From assembly GCF_900292075.1 (NCBI RefSeq), contig NZ_OLMV01000001.1, positions 858,969-922,968 of the forward strand: 64,000 nucleotides of DNA, read 5' to 3'. Each line of letters starts with the position of its first letter. Within the stretch, counting starts at the first letter, position 1. The DNA comes from Microbacterium timonense (GTDB lineage: Bacteria > Actinomycetota > Actinomycetes > Actinomycetales > Microbacteriaceae). Positions 49,013 to 57,421 of this stretch are shown here, in pieces. The position numbers and the translations under genes were made by a program. The notes under the pieces were generated by a model that ran no database searches, had not been told where the DNA came from, and worked only from the letters and a program-made list of their open reading frames with translations.

Positions 49013-50209
49013 ATGGCGGCCGACCTTCCTCGCTTGACGGCGGTGCAGGCGGCCGCGCGTCTGGGCGTCAAGCCCGAGTCCCTCTACGCGTATGTGTCGC
49101 GGGGACTCCTCACGCGCGAACGCGACGCGGCGGGCTCGTGGTTCGACCCTCTCGAGGTCGAGGCGTTCGCGCGTCGGCGTCGCCGGCAGCCCGACGCGCC
49201 GTCGCGGGGGCCGGTGGGAACACCGCTGATGGTGCTGGACACCTCCCTCGCGCACGTCGACGACGACGAGCTCTACTATCGTGAGCGGCCGGTCGCGCGC
49301 CTCGCGCGCGAGCACAGCTTCGAGGAGGTCCTCTCGTGGCTCTGGGACGTCCGGACCGTCGCCGCCTGCGACCCGGGCGACGTGCGCGTCGCCCGGGCCG
49401 CGATGACCGCCCTCGGCCCGTCGGCCGATCTCCTGGACCGCCTCGCCGTCGGCATCACGGCGCTGGCGGCCACCGACCCGCTCCGCCACGACCCGTCGCC
49501 CACCCAGCTTCCCCGCATCGGCTCACGCCTGGTGACGGGGCTGCCCGCGGCGCTGACCGACCGCGACCCGCGCGGCGTCGCCGAGAACCTGTGGCACGCT
49601 CTGACGTCGCAGCACCACCCGGACGGGGTGCGACTGCTCGACGCCGCCCTCGTCCTCACCGTCGACCACGATCTGGCCGTCTCCACGCTCGCGGCGCGCG
49701 TGGCCGCCTCGGCCAGGGCGTCCGGATACGCCGTCGTCTCCGCCGCCCTCGGCGCCTTCGACGCGCCGCTGCACGGGACGGCCAGCCGGGCGGCCGCCGC
49801 CATGCTCCGCACGGTCGTCGCCGGCGACTCGCCCGCTGCCGCGATGGCCCGCGCGATCCGGGACGGCGGTCGCGGCATCCCGGGATTCGGCCAGTCGATG
49901 TACGCGGGCGGTGACATGCGAGCCCGGGTGCTCCTCGACATGCTCCGAGAGGCGCCGGCGGGCGCCGACATCATCGCGGCGGCCGATGCGGTCAGTGACG
50001 AGGTGGCCCGGCGTGCCGGGATTCGCCCGAACCTCGATCTCGCCCTCGGAGCGCTCACGCTATGGTCGGGCATGCCCGACGACGCCGGCGCGGTGATCTT
50101 CGCGATCGGGCGCATCGGCGGCTGGATCGGCCACGCGATCGAGGAGTACGACGAGCGGCCGATGCGGCTGCGGCCGCGCGGACGCTACGTCGGGCCGCCC
50201 GCGGGCTGA
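49013..50209 (+). CDS. HTH-fused citrate synthase-like protein, active site changed
   Basis: A 398-residue protein joining an N-terminal helix-turn-helix (LTAVQAAARLGVKPESLYAY, near 7-26, with a MerR/excisionase-like wing) to a citrate-synthase fold (about 70-398). In the catalytic part, DHDLAVST (near 221) and APLHGTAS keep their His, and RPNLDLALG keeps the Asp, but the segment that is GFGHxxYxxxDPR in active enzymes reads GFGQSMYAGGDMR, so the second catalytic His is Gln (residue 294). It may bind an acyl-CoA or oxaloacetate without fast turnover and work as a metabolite-sensing regulator. ATG 49013 has no ribosome site and repeats right before it. Divergent from the conventional synthase. 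Confidence 0.82.
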   Translation: MAADLPRLTAVQAAARLGVKPESLYAYVSRGLLTRERDAAGSWFDPLEVEAFARRRRRQPDAPSRGPVGTPLMVLDTSLAHVDDDELYYRERPVARLAREHSFEEVLSWLWDVRTVAACDPGDVRVARAAMTALGPSADLLDRLAVGITALAATDPLRHDPSPTQLPRIGSRLVTGLPAALTDRDPRGVAENLWHALTSQHHPDGVRLLDAALVLTVDHDLAVSTLAARVAASARASGYAVVSAALGAFDAPLHGTASRAAAAMLRTVVAGDSPAAAMARAIRDGGRGIPGFGQSMYAGGDMRARVLLDMLREAPAGADIIAAADAVSDEVARRAGIRPNLDLALGALTLWSGMPDDAGAVIFAIGRIGGWIGHAIEEYDERPMRLRPRGRYVGPPAG

Positions 50210-50883
50210 CCCCGGCGAAGCCATTCCGCCACGAGCGGCGCCAGCTCGGCACCGACCTCGGCAGGCGCCCGCCTCGTTCCCTTGACCTCGAAGGAGTGCC
50301 CGCCGCCCGGGATCCATGCGATCTCGGCGGTGCGGCACGACGCGACCGCGTCTTCGAGCTGCCCGTGCGGTTCGGAGAAGGGGTCGTTGGTGCCGGTCAC
50401 GAACAGCTGGGGCTGCGGCACGTCGGGCAGATGGGAGACGCGGGCCTTGTCGGGACGACCCGGCGGATGCAGCGGGTAGCCGAGGTAGACGAGGCCGTGC
50501 GGATCGATGGCGTGTTCGGCGGCCGCCATCGAAGCCATGCGGCCGCCGTAGGACTTCCCGATGGCGAACACCGGCGCGCCGGCGGCCGCGCGCGAGAGCT
50601 CGTCGTGCACAGCTCGCCAGGTGGCGACCGCATGAGCCGCGGGTCCCGGCATCCGTCTGCCGGCCTCGACGTACGGGAAGTTGAATCGCAGCGCGGCGAC
50701 GCCCTCGCGCGACAGCGCGTCGGCGAAACCGAGGAGGAACGGATGCCGGAACCCTGCGCCCGCGCCGTGCGCGATGGCGGCGAAGGCCCATGGCGAGGAC
50801 GGCGCGATCAGCTCCGCCGAGACATCTGCCTTTCCGCCGGGCAGGGCCACGGTGATCCGCGAGGACGAGGCGGCGAGCGTCAC
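50185..50883 (-). CDS. Alpha/beta hydrolase (KANL3/Tex30-like)
   Basis: A 232-residue alpha/beta hydrolase. Landmarks are the oxyanion region AIAHGAGAGFRHPFL (near 37-51), the nucleophile elbow IGKSYGGRMAS (Ser near 110), an acid in FVTGTNDPFSEP and the final His in PGGGHSFEV (near 195). The group (KANL3/Tex30-type) has no agreed substrate. GTG 50883 overlaps the stop of the following upstream gene (50880) as GTGA, and its own 3' end overlaps the HTH-citrate synthase by 25 nt. Confidence 0.85.
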   Translation of the reverse strand: MTLAASSSRITVALPGGKADVSAELIAPSSPWAFAAIAHGAGAGFRHPFLLGFADALSREGVAALRFNFPYVEAGRRMPGPAAHAVATWRAVHDELSRAAAGAPVFAIGKSYGGRMASMAAAEHAIDPHGLVYLGYPLHPPGRPDKARVSHLPDVPQPQLFVTGTNDPFSEPHGQLEDAVASCRTAEIAWIPGGGHSFEVKGTRRAPAEVGAELAPLVAEWLRRGQPAGGPT

Positions 50884-51638
50884 GGGCGGTCGCCGTCGTC
50901 GGTCCCGGCGTTCTCCCGCGGACCGGCGGACGGCGAAGACGGCTCGGAGTGCGGGACTTGCCCGTGATCGGCTGGCGTGTCGGGCGATGCCGCACCTGCC
51001 GGACCCGACGGCGCCGTCCCATCGGGCTCGGGCGACGTACCCGGCACCGAGTCGGATGCCGGCGCCGGGTCGGATGCCGGCGCCAGCCGCTCGCCGTACT
51101 TCGGCGGCTCACTCAGGTCGTCCGGGACCTGCTCGGCCGGCCGGACCGGCGGCGGAGGGGCCGACGCCGCTTGCGGGCCCAGGATCTGCCGGGCACGACC
51201 GAGGCTGTTGTCGGTCACCGTGACCTCGTAATGGTCGGCGACGACCTGCATGACCGAGGCGTAGTCGCGGCGACGGCGCACGAACGAGTACGCGACGATG
51301 CTCATGAGCATTCCGATCGCGATGCCCACGAACAGCACCCCCACGAACGCCTGGATCGGCACGGACGGCGACCCGATCACCAGGATCGCCGAGAACAGCA
51401 GGCCCAGCAGCAGGCCGTTCACCGCCCCTGATCGGGCGGCCGATGCGTAGCCGAGCCGCCCGGTGACCCGCTCGATCGAGCGGAGACCCTGCCCGACGAT
51501 GGCGATGTCGCGGGCGGGGACGTCCGCGGCGATCAGGGATGACACCGCCTTCTGCGCCGCCTCGTACGTGGGGAAGCTCGCCACCGTCTGACCGACCGCG
51601 TCCGAGCCCTGCGGGGAGCGCCCTCCCATCATGGTCAT
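50880..51638 (-). CDS. General stress protein-like membrane protein (DUF/GSP17M-type)
   Basis: A 252-residue protein. The N-terminal 60 residues resemble the general-stress-protein 17M domain (VASFPTYEAAQKAVSSLIAA, PARDIAIVGQGLRSIE). Two membrane spans follow (SGAVNGLLLGLLFSAILVIG near 76-95 and FVGVLFVGIAIGMLMSIVAY near 103-122). A conserved short domain (YEVTVTDNSLGRARQIL) and a 90-residue Pro/Ser/Asp-rich disordered tail end it. ATG 51638, or 51632 with GGGGAG six nt upstream, are both possible. It is the first gene of a coupled pair with the hydrolase and divergent from the MgtE-N gene by about 40 nt. Confidence 0.8.
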   Translation of the reverse strand: MTMMGGRSPQGSDAVGQTVASFPTYEAAQKAVSSLIAADVPARDIAIVGQGLRSIERVTGRLGYASAARSGAVNGLLLGLLFSAILVIGSPSVPIQAFVGVLFVGIAIGMLMSIVAYSFVRRRRDYASVMQVVADHYEVTVTDNSLGRARQILGPQAASAPPPPVRPAEQVPDDLSEPPKYGERLAPASDPAPASDSVPGTSPEPDGTAPSGPAGAASPDTPADHGQVPHSEPSSPSAGPRENAGTDDGDRP

Positions 51639-51678
51639 CTCCCCATCCTCCCATGGCACGCGGACTACGCTGGGACGT

Positions 51679-53001
51679 GTGAGCACGCAGAGGGTTTTCG
51701 TCGCGCGCCTGTCCGGGTGCTCGGTCTTCGACCCCGCCGGCGACCGTCTCGGCAAGGTCCGCGACGTCGTCGTCATCTACCGCAAAGACGATCCGCCGCG
51801 TGTCATCGGTCTCGTCGTCGAGATCCCCGGTCGACGGCACGTCTTCGTGTCGATCGGCCGTGTCACCTCGATCGCCACGGGTCAGGTCATCACCACCGGT
51901 CTCATCAATGTGCGGCGGTTCCAGCAGCGCGGCGGCGAGGTCCGCGTGATGGCCGAGATGCTCGGCCGCAAGGTGTATTTCGCCGACGGATCCGGCACCG
52001 CCGTCATCGAGGACGTGGCGATCGAGCGCAACCGCCTCGGCGAATGGGATGTCGGTCAGCTCTTCCTGCGCAAGCCCAAGACGAGCGCATCGCCGTTCGC
52101 GAAGGGCCCGACCACCTTCGCGAACTGGGACGCCGTCCGGGAGCGTCAGAGCCCCGGCGAGGCGCAGTCCGCCGAGCAGCTGGTCGCCACGTACTCGGAA
52201 CTGCGTCCGGCCGACCTCGCGAACACGCTGCTCGATCTTCCCGAGGACCGCCTGCTGGAGGTGGTCGAGGAGCTTCCCGACGACCGCCTCGCCGACGCGC
52301 TGGAAGAGATGCCCGAGGACGAGCAGGTGCACATCCTCGAGGCCCTGGACGATGAGCGCGCCGCCGACATCCTGGACGCGATGGAGCCGGACGATGCGGC
52401 GGACGTGCTCGGGCAGCTGCCCGAGGAGCAGCGCGAGGAGCTGCTCGATCTCATGGAGCCCGAGGAGGCGGAGGACGTCCGGGCGCTGCTGAAGTACGGG
52501 CCCGACACCGCCGGCGGTCTCATGACCAGCGAGCCCATCGTGCTCTCCGCGGACGCCACGATCGCCGAGGCACTCGCGCTGATCCGCCGTCACGAGCTGC
52601 ACCCCGCCCTGGCCGCAGCGGTGTTCGTCACCCTTCCCCCCTACGAGACGCCGACGGGGCGGCTGCTGGGCACGGTGCATTTCCAGCGAATGCTGCGCTA
52701 CCCGCCGCACGAGCGGCTGGGCGCCATCATCGACGACACTCTGGACCCGGTTCCCGCGACTGCTTCGGCCGCCGAGGTCGCCCGCCTCCTCGCGTCGTAC
52801 AACCTCGTGTCGCTCCCGGTCGTCGACCCGGCGCACCGCCTCGTCGGGGCGGTCAGCGTCGACGACGTGCTGGACTATCTCCTTCCCGAGGACTGGAGAT
52901 CGCAGGATGCCGAGGAGGCTGATCGCCCGGCATCCCTCCCGACCCACACCGCGAGCACGCTGACCATCGGCAAGGCTCCCGGCGCAGGGAGGAGGCGCTG
53001 A
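51679..53001 (+). CDS. PRC-barrel / MgtE N-terminal / CBS-domain protein without channel domain
   Basis: A 440-residue soluble protein. Residues 5-75 form a PRC-barrel-like part (VFDPAGDRLGKVRDVVVIYR), with a second copy near 85-135. The middle (about 170-270) is an MgtE-N superhelix built of short acidic repeats (LPEDRLLEVVEELPDDRLADALEEMPEDE style). Two CBS domains (about 285-400: MTSEPIVLSADATIAEAL, SLPVVDPAHRLVGAVSVDDV) follow. The Mg2+ channel of true MgtE transporters is missing, as in mycobacterial Rv1232c. It probably senses Mg2+ or a nucleotide for a partner; the coupled DUF1003 gene is the natural candidate. GTG at 51679. Confidence 0.9.
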   Translation: MSTQRVFVARLSGCSVFDPAGDRLGKVRDVVVIYRKDDPPRVIGLVVEIPGRRHVFVSIGRVTSIATGQVITTGLINVRRFQQRGGEVRVMAEMLGRKVYFADGSGTAVIEDVAIERNRLGEWDVGQLFLRKPKTSASPFAKGPTTFANWDAVRERQSPGEAQSAEQLVATYSELRPADLANTLLDLPEDRLLEVVEELPDDRLADALEEMPEDEQVHILEALDDERAADILDAMEPDDAADVLGQLPEEQREELLDLMEPEEAEDVRALLKYGPDTAGGLMTSEPIVLSADATIAEALALIRRHELHPALAAAVFVTLPPYETPTGRLLGTVHFQRMLRYPPHERLGAIIDDTLDPVPATASAAEVARLLASYNLVSLPVVDPAHRLVGAVSVDDVLDYLLPEDWRSQDAEEADRPASLPTHTASTLTIGKAPGAGRRR

Positions 53002-53528
53002 TGGCACGCTCGACACGTCAGCCGTCGCTGGACGCCCCCCGCGGCCGCTCGGGGATGCTGCAGCGCACGCCGCAGCAGTCCAGCGATCGTTTCGGCCGGT
53101 TCTCGGAGGCCTTCGCACGGGCGATGGGTACTTCCGGGTTCCTCATCGGCATGACGATCTTCGTCGCCGTGTGGCTGTGCTGGAACATCTTCATGCCCCC
53201 GCAGCTGCAGTTCGACCCGGCCGCGACGAACTTCACGCTGCTGACACTCATCCTCTCGCTCCAGGCGTCGTACGCTGCGCCCCTCATCCTGTTGGCACAG
53301 AACCGTCAGGACGACCGCGACCGCGTGCAGATCGAGCAGGACCGCCAGCGGGCCGAGCGCAACCTCGCCGACACCGAGTACCTCGCCCGTGAGGTGGTGG
53401 CCCTACGGATGGCCGTGAACGACTTCGCCGACCAGGTGATGACGCGCGACGTGCTGCGCACCGAGCTGCGCGCGCTGCTGGACAAGCTCGACACCAATTC
53501 CGAGCTCGAGGACGGCGCCGCGCGATGA
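53001..53528 (+). CDS. DUF1003 membrane protein
   Basis: A 175-residue protein of the DUF1003 family: two membrane spans (GFLIGMTIFVAVWLCWNIFM near 48-67 and FTLLTLILSLQASYAAPLIL near 78-97) with the conserved NRQDDRDRVQIEQD loop, and a C-terminal helical region rich in Arg/Glu/Leu (about 115-170). The family's role is unclear. It starts on the last base of the MgtE-N gene's stop codon (TGATG), so the two are translationally coupled, and its end overlaps mrp (ATGA). The order MgtE-N/DUF1003/Mrp suggests joint expression. Confidence 0.9.
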   Translation: MARSTRQPSLDAPRGRSGMLQRTPQQSSDRFGRFSEAFARAMGTSGFLIGMTIFVAVWLCWNIFMPPQLQFDPAATNFTLLTLILSLQASYAAPLILLAQNRQDDRDRVQIEQDRQRAERNLADTEYLAREVVALRMAVNDFADQVMTRDVLRTELRALLDKLDTNSELEDGAAR

Positions 53529-54730
53529 TCGTCCCCGCGCGCTCTCCGCACCCGGGCGAAGCGGCAGACGACACCCCGGGTGGTCCCCCGGTCACCGACG
53601 CGGTCCGGGCGGCGGTGGGCGCGGTCGCCGATCCGGAGCTGCGACGCCCGATCGGTGAGCTCGACATGGTGCGCGCGGTCTCGGTCGACGGCGGCACCGC
53701 GCATGTGGAGATCGCGCTGACGATCGTGGGATGCCCCGCCGCCGACCGCATCGCCGCCGACGTGCGGGCGGCCGCGGCATCCGTTCCCGGCATCGCCCAC
53801 ATCGACCTCGAGGTCGGAGTGATGACCCCGGACGAACGTCGCGCACTCACCGAACGGCTGCGGGGCGGCCGTGGCAGGGAGATGCCGTTCGGACCCGACA
53901 GCCTCACGCGGGTGATCGCCGTGACCAGCGGCAAGGGCGGCGTGGGAAAGTCGACGGTGACCGCGAACCTGGCCGCCTCGCTGGCTGCGCGGGGCCTGGC
54001 CGTCGGCCTCGTCGACGCCGACGTGCACGGCTTCTCGATCCCCGGACAGTTGGGGCTCGTCCGGCCGGACGGCACCGTGCCGCAGCCGACGCGCGTCGAC
54101 GAGCTCATGCTGCCGCCCGTGGCGCACGGGGTGAAGGTGATCTCGATCGGGATGTTCCTGCAGCGCAGCGCCGGCGACGGCCCCGTAGGTGCGGTCGCGT
54201 GGCGCGGCCCCATGCTCCACCGGACGGTGCAGCAGTTCCTCACCGACGTGTACTTCGGCGACCTGGACGTGCTGCTGCTGGACATGCCGCCGGGAACGGG
54301 GGACGTCGCGATCTCGGTCGGTCAGCTGCTCCCCCACGCCGAGGTGCTGGTCGTGACCACGCCGCAGACCGCCGCGTCGGACGTCGCCGTCCGCAGCGGC
54401 CTGGTCGCGCGACAGACCGGGCAGCGCGTGATCGGCGTGGTGGAGAACATGGCCGCGATGACGCTGCCCGACGGAACGACCATCGACGTCTTCGGAGCCG
54501 GCGGGGGCGCCGCAGTGGCCGAGGCCCTGTCGCACGAGCACGCCGAGGTGCCGCTGCTGGCGTCGGTGCCACTCAGCCCGCTCCTGCGTGCGGACGCGGA
54601 TGCCGGCATCCCCGGTGTCATCGCTCACCCCGACGATCCGGCGGCGCGGGCCATCGCCGACCTCGCCGCTGTCCTCGCCCGCTCTCCGCGCGGGCTGTCG
54701 GGCCGCTCCCTGCCGTTCCGTCCGCGCTGA
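53525..54730 (+). CDS. mrp: Mrp/NBP35-family P-loop ATPase (iron-sulfur cluster carrier)
   Basis: A 401-residue protein with an N-terminal MIP18/DUF59 domain (about 20-110, GCPAADRI with the conserved Cys) and a deviant-Walker P-loop domain: SGKGGVGKSTVTANLA (near 135-150), VGLVDADVHGFSIP, and LDMPPGTGDV. Mrp/ApbC proteins hold and pass on Fe-S clusters. The CxxC found near the C-terminus of E. coli Mrp is not here (the place reads DGTTIDVFGAGGG), which is, to my knowledge, usual in actinobacteria; cluster binding by this protein is therefore not certain. ATG 53525 overlaps the DUF1003 stop. Convergent with tatB, 48 nt apart. The M. tuberculosis counterpart is Rv1229c. Confidence 0.92.
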   Translation: MIVPARSPHPGEAADDTPGGPPVTDAVRAAVGAVADPELRRPIGELDMVRAVSVDGGTAHVEIALTIVGCPAADRIAADVRAAAASVPGIAHIDLEVGVMTPDERRALTERLRGGRGREMPFGPDSLTRVIAVTSGKGGVGKSTVTANLAASLAARGLAVGLVDADVHGFSIPGQLGLVRPDGTVPQPTRVDELMLPPVAHGVKVISIGMFLQRSAGDGPVGAVAWRGPMLHRTVQQFLTDVYFGDLDVLLLDMPPGTGDVAISVGQLLPHAEVLVVTTPQTAASDVAVRSGLVARQTGQRVIGVVENMAAMTLPDGTTIDVFGAGGGAAVAEALSHEHAEVPLLASVPLSPLLRADADAGIPGVIAHPDDPAARAIADLAAVLARSPRGLSGRSLPFRPR

Positions 54731-54778
54731 CAGGGCAGCGGCGACCGATCTCCGGTGCCGGTGGGGCAGGCTGACGTG

Positions 54779-55147
54779 TCAGGTGGCTTCCGTGTCGTAC
54801 GGCGGAGGGCCGTCCGCCGGGCCGCGGTACGAGGAGCGGGCCGGTGCGGCCAGTGCAGCCGGCGCGGGAGCGGGGACGCGCGCCACCGGCGCGTCGTCCA
54901 GGAGTGCTTCGCGGATGATCCTCCGCGGGTCGTACTGGCGGGGGTCCAGCGTGCGCCAGTCCACGTCGTCGAAGTCTTCGCCCATCTCGTCACGCACGCG
55001 CGTCTTCGCCGTCGTCACCCACTCTCTCGCCCGTTTGGTGAGACCGGCGAGGGACTCGGCGTAGCGCGGCAGGCGCTCCGGTCCGAGGATGAGCGCGGCG
55101 ACAAGTCCGATCAGCAGAAGCTTCTCGATCGTGAGGCCGAAGATCAT
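54779..55147 (-). CDS. tatB: Sec-independent protein translocase protein TatB
   Basis: A 122-residue TatB. It has one membrane helix (LTIEKLLLIGLVAALILG, about 5-22), the family motif GPERLPRYA (Glu/Pro hinge), an amphipathic helix (SLAGLTKRAREWVTTAKTRV) and a Pro/Ala-rich C-terminal tail. TatA and TatC are not in the window. ATG at 55147. It is divergent from the O-methyltransferase gene, as in the M. tuberculosis mrp/tatB region (Rv1220c-Rv1232c). Confidence 0.93.
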   Translation of the reverse strand: MIFGLTIEKLLLIGLVAALILGPERLPRYAESLAGLTKRAREWVTTAKTRVRDEMGEDFDDVDWRTLDPRQYDPRRIIREALLDDAPVARVPAPAPAALAAPARSSYRGPADGPPPYDTEAT

Positions 55148-55220
55148 GACTTCAGGTTACCGCCGCGCCTGTGCGGGCAGCGCCGCGCGGCCGCGTAGGC
55201 TGGCTGGCGGGAGGACTGCG

Positions 55221-55856
55221 ATGGGAGAGCAGAGCGCGAGCCAGCGGTTCGTCGACGAGGCGACGGCCGAACCGGAGCACATCGCGCGTGCCCGGGCGCA
55301 CGCCCTGGAGCTGGGCGCTACACCGCTCAGCGCTGCCCTCGGGGCGCAGGTCGCCGTGCTCGCCGCGGCGTCGCAGGCGCTCAACATCGTCGAGATCGGT
55401 ACGGGCGCCGGTGTGTCGGGGCTGTGGCTGCTTCACGGCTCGCCGCGCGCGACCTTGACCACCATCGACAAGGAGCCCGAACACCTCGGTGCAGCACGAC
55501 AGGCGTTCGCAGACGCTCGCATCCCGCCCGCGCGTGCGAGATTCATCACCGGCCGGGCATCCGAGGTGCTCCCTCGTATGAACGAGGCGTCGTACGACAT
55601 CGTGCTCGTCGACGCGGACCCGGAGGGCGTGATCGAGTACGTGGAGCACGGTCTGCGACTGGTGCGCACCGGCGGCACCGTGCTCGTCCCGCGGGTGCTC
55701 GCGGGCGGCGCCGTCGCCGATCCGGTGCGACGCGACCCCGTGACGACCGCCTACCGCTCGCTCATCCAGGAGACCCAGGCCTCCCCCGCCGTCATCGGAG
55801 CGCTCTCCATCACCGGCGAGGGGCTGCTGCAACTGACCACCGTGGCCGGGCGCTGA
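55221..55856 (+). CDS. SAM-dependent O-methyltransferase
   Basis: A 211-residue methyltransferase of the catechol/caffeoyl-CoA O-methyltransferase type (like Rv1220c). The SAM-binding motif is NIVEIGTGAGVSGLWL (near 54-69), the acidic residue after strand 2 is in TTIDKEPEHLGAARQ, and the metal-binding DIVLVDADPEGVIEYVE (near 127) is present. The substrate is not known. GGGAGG lies 8 nt before ATG 55221. In several actinobacteria it stands next to the SigE/TatB genes. Confidence 0.9.
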   Translation: MGEQSASQRFVDEATAEPEHIARARAHALELGATPLSAALGAQVAVLAAASQALNIVEIGTGAGVSGLWLLHGSPRATLTTIDKEPEHLGAARQAFADARIPPARARFITGRASEVLPRMNEASYDIVLVDADPEGVIEYVEHGLRLVRTGGTVLVPRVLAGGAVADPVRRDPVTTAYRSLIQETQASPAVIGALSITGEGLLQLTTVAGR

Positions 55857-55868
55857 CCCAGCCGCACA

Positions 55869-55904
55869 CGACGACGGCCGGCCCCGCAGGACCGGCCGTC
55901 GTCG
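55869..55904. terminator. Bidirectional terminator hairpin
   Basis: A 13-bp perfect stem, CGACGACGGCCGG paired with CCGGCCGTCGTCG, with a 10-base loop, 12 nt beyond the O-methyltransferase stop codon. It is also just downstream of the converging DUF3117 gene, so it likely serves both. A short CAACAAAG follows rather than a U-tract. Confidence 0.85.
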
Positions 55905-55915
55905 CAACAAAGCAT

Positions 55916-56089
55916 CTACGCGGCGTTGACGACGCCCCCCAGGACGTCATAGAGCTCCTTGGCCTCAGCGTCGTTCACCGAGACGACGAGGCGACCGCCT
56001 CCCTCGAGCGGCACCCGCACGATGATGAGTCGGCCCTCCTTCACGGCCTCCATCGGCCCGTCTCCGGTTCTCGGCTTCATGGCTGCCAT
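55916..56089 (-). CDS. DUF3117 family small protein, 57 aa
   Basis: A short gene encoding MAAMKPRTGDGPMEAVKEGR and then a compact beta-rich part (IIVRVPLEGGGRLVVSVND, AEAKELYDVLGGVV). It matches DUF3117, conserved across actinobacteria (similar to Rv1211). AAAGGAG lies 5 nt before ATG 56089. A TAAACT about 45 nt upstream of the start could be a -10 element. The function is unknown; the strong conservation of such a small protein suggests an important role. Confidence 0.92.
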   Translation of the reverse strand: MAAMKPRTGDGPMEAVKEGRLIIVRVPLEGGGRLVVSVNDAEAKELYDVLGGVVNAA

Positions 56090-56194
56090 TGCGGCTCCTT
56101 TTCATCGATGGTCTGCGTTTCAAGTTTATCGTGAGGGCACCGACGCCGGGCACGCCTTGGGGAAAGCGCCCGTCCGAGCAGCCCCAGGGGTGAC

Positions 56195-57421
56195 TCACGG
56201 CACCTGCCAGGCCGTATTCCCCAGCGCGTACATGTTGTAGATCCACCACCACTGCCCGGCGAGGCACGCGACGAGCACCGCCACGCGCCACACCCGGGAG
56301 CGAGGAACGGCGACCGCTCCCCACAGCGGTGACAGCGGCACGAGGAGCCGGAAGATGCTCGACTGGGGGAAGAACACCAGCAGCAGGTACACCAGGTAGC
56401 TCGCGCTCCACAGGCGGATCTCCATCCCGAGCCGTCGCACCGCCGGAAGAAGGATCAGTGCCGCGCCGACGAGGATCAGGGCGGCCGCCGCAATCGCATA
56501 GCCCATCGCCACCGGCAGATGCCACATCGTGCCGAACCAGAACTCGATGCCCGCCAGGAACGGCTCGAAGGGGGCGAACGTCGCATCGCCGGGCACCCAG
56601 TTGCGCCGCCAGGCGAGCTCGGTCGCCAGGTACGCGCCGGGATCGCCGGTGACCCAGCCCGCGATGACCTGCCAGGCGAACCCGCACGCCGCGGCGAGCA
56701 GCCCCAGGACGACGATGTGCACGATCTCCGCGGTCCTCAAGGGCTCCCGGCTGCGCCGAAGCCAGCGCCAGCCGCCGAAGAGAGCGAGGAACAGTGCGAA
56801 CGCGAGCGCGCCCGGCCGGGTGAAGGCCATCAGCGGGATCAGCGCGTACAGCCATCCGTACCGGCGGTGCATGACGCACCAGAGGGCGCATATCAGCCAC
56901 AGCAGGTTCAGCGACTCCGCGTAGCCGATCTGGAAGAGCGCCGCGAGCGGCCCGCTCGCGAAGAAGGCGACGGCCCACAGCGTCGTCGATTCGTCGACGC
57001 GCGCGCGCAGCAGGTGGTACAGCGCGACGGATGCCCCGTAGCCGGCGACCAGCGACACGATCAGCGCTCCGCTGCCCCATTGCCCGAACGGGAGGGACAC
57101 CACCTGCGAGAGGTACGGATACACAGGCAGGAACGCCCACGCGTTCTCGGCGATCTGCCCGGTGTCGGTGAGAGGCAGCTCTGTGGGGTAGCCCGAGAAC
57201 GCGACGAGCCAGTACCAGGCGCCGTCCCAGGCGATCACTGTGTCGGCGAGGCCGGCGGTGGCACCCATGCGGGACGCCGGCCCGGAGAGCTCCGCCGCGA
57301 CGAAGAGGAAGAACGTCGTGATCACGCGGGCGGCGAGGTAGATCGCGGCGATGCGGAGGGCCGCACGACCGGCGGATCTCCGTGACGCGGCGTTCGCGGA
57401 TGTCAGCCGAAGGTCAGCCAT
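56195..57421 (-). CDS. PIG-V-like membrane mannosyltransferase
   Basis: A 408-residue polytopic membrane protein with about ten spans. After the first span the sequence has VIAWDGAWYWLVAFSGYPTE (near 65-84), the conserved acidic extracellular loop of GPI-mannosyltransferase 2 (PIG-V)-like enzymes, which use lipid-linked mannose. SGPLAALFQIGYAESLNLLW follows near 155, and a short PLMAFTRPGAL loop near 195. The role is probably mannosylation of a lipoglycan or protein at the outer face of the membrane. ATG at 57421 overlaps the dapE 3' end by 19 nt; a start a few codons later is possible. It is on the same strand as dapE, and DUF3117 lies downstream. Confidence 0.82.
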   Translation of the reverse strand: MADLRLTSANAASRRSAGRAALRIAAIYLAARVITTFFLFVAAELSGPASRMGATAGLADTVIAWDGAWYWLVAFSGYPTELPLTDTGQIAENAWAFLPVYPYLSQVVSLPFGQWGSGALIVSLVAGYGASVALYHLLRARVDESTTLWAVAFFASGPLAALFQIGYAESLNLLWLICALWCVMHRRYGWLYALIPLMAFTRPGALAFALFLALFGGWRWLRRSREPLRTAEIVHIVVLGLLAAACGFAWQVIAGWVTGDPGAYLATELAWRRNWVPGDATFAPFEPFLAGIEFWFGTMWHLPVAMGYAIAAAALILVGAALILLPAVRRLGMEIRLWSASYLVYLLLVFFPQSSIFRLLVPLSPLWGAVAVPRSRVWRVAVLVACLAGQWWWIYNMYALGNTAWQVP

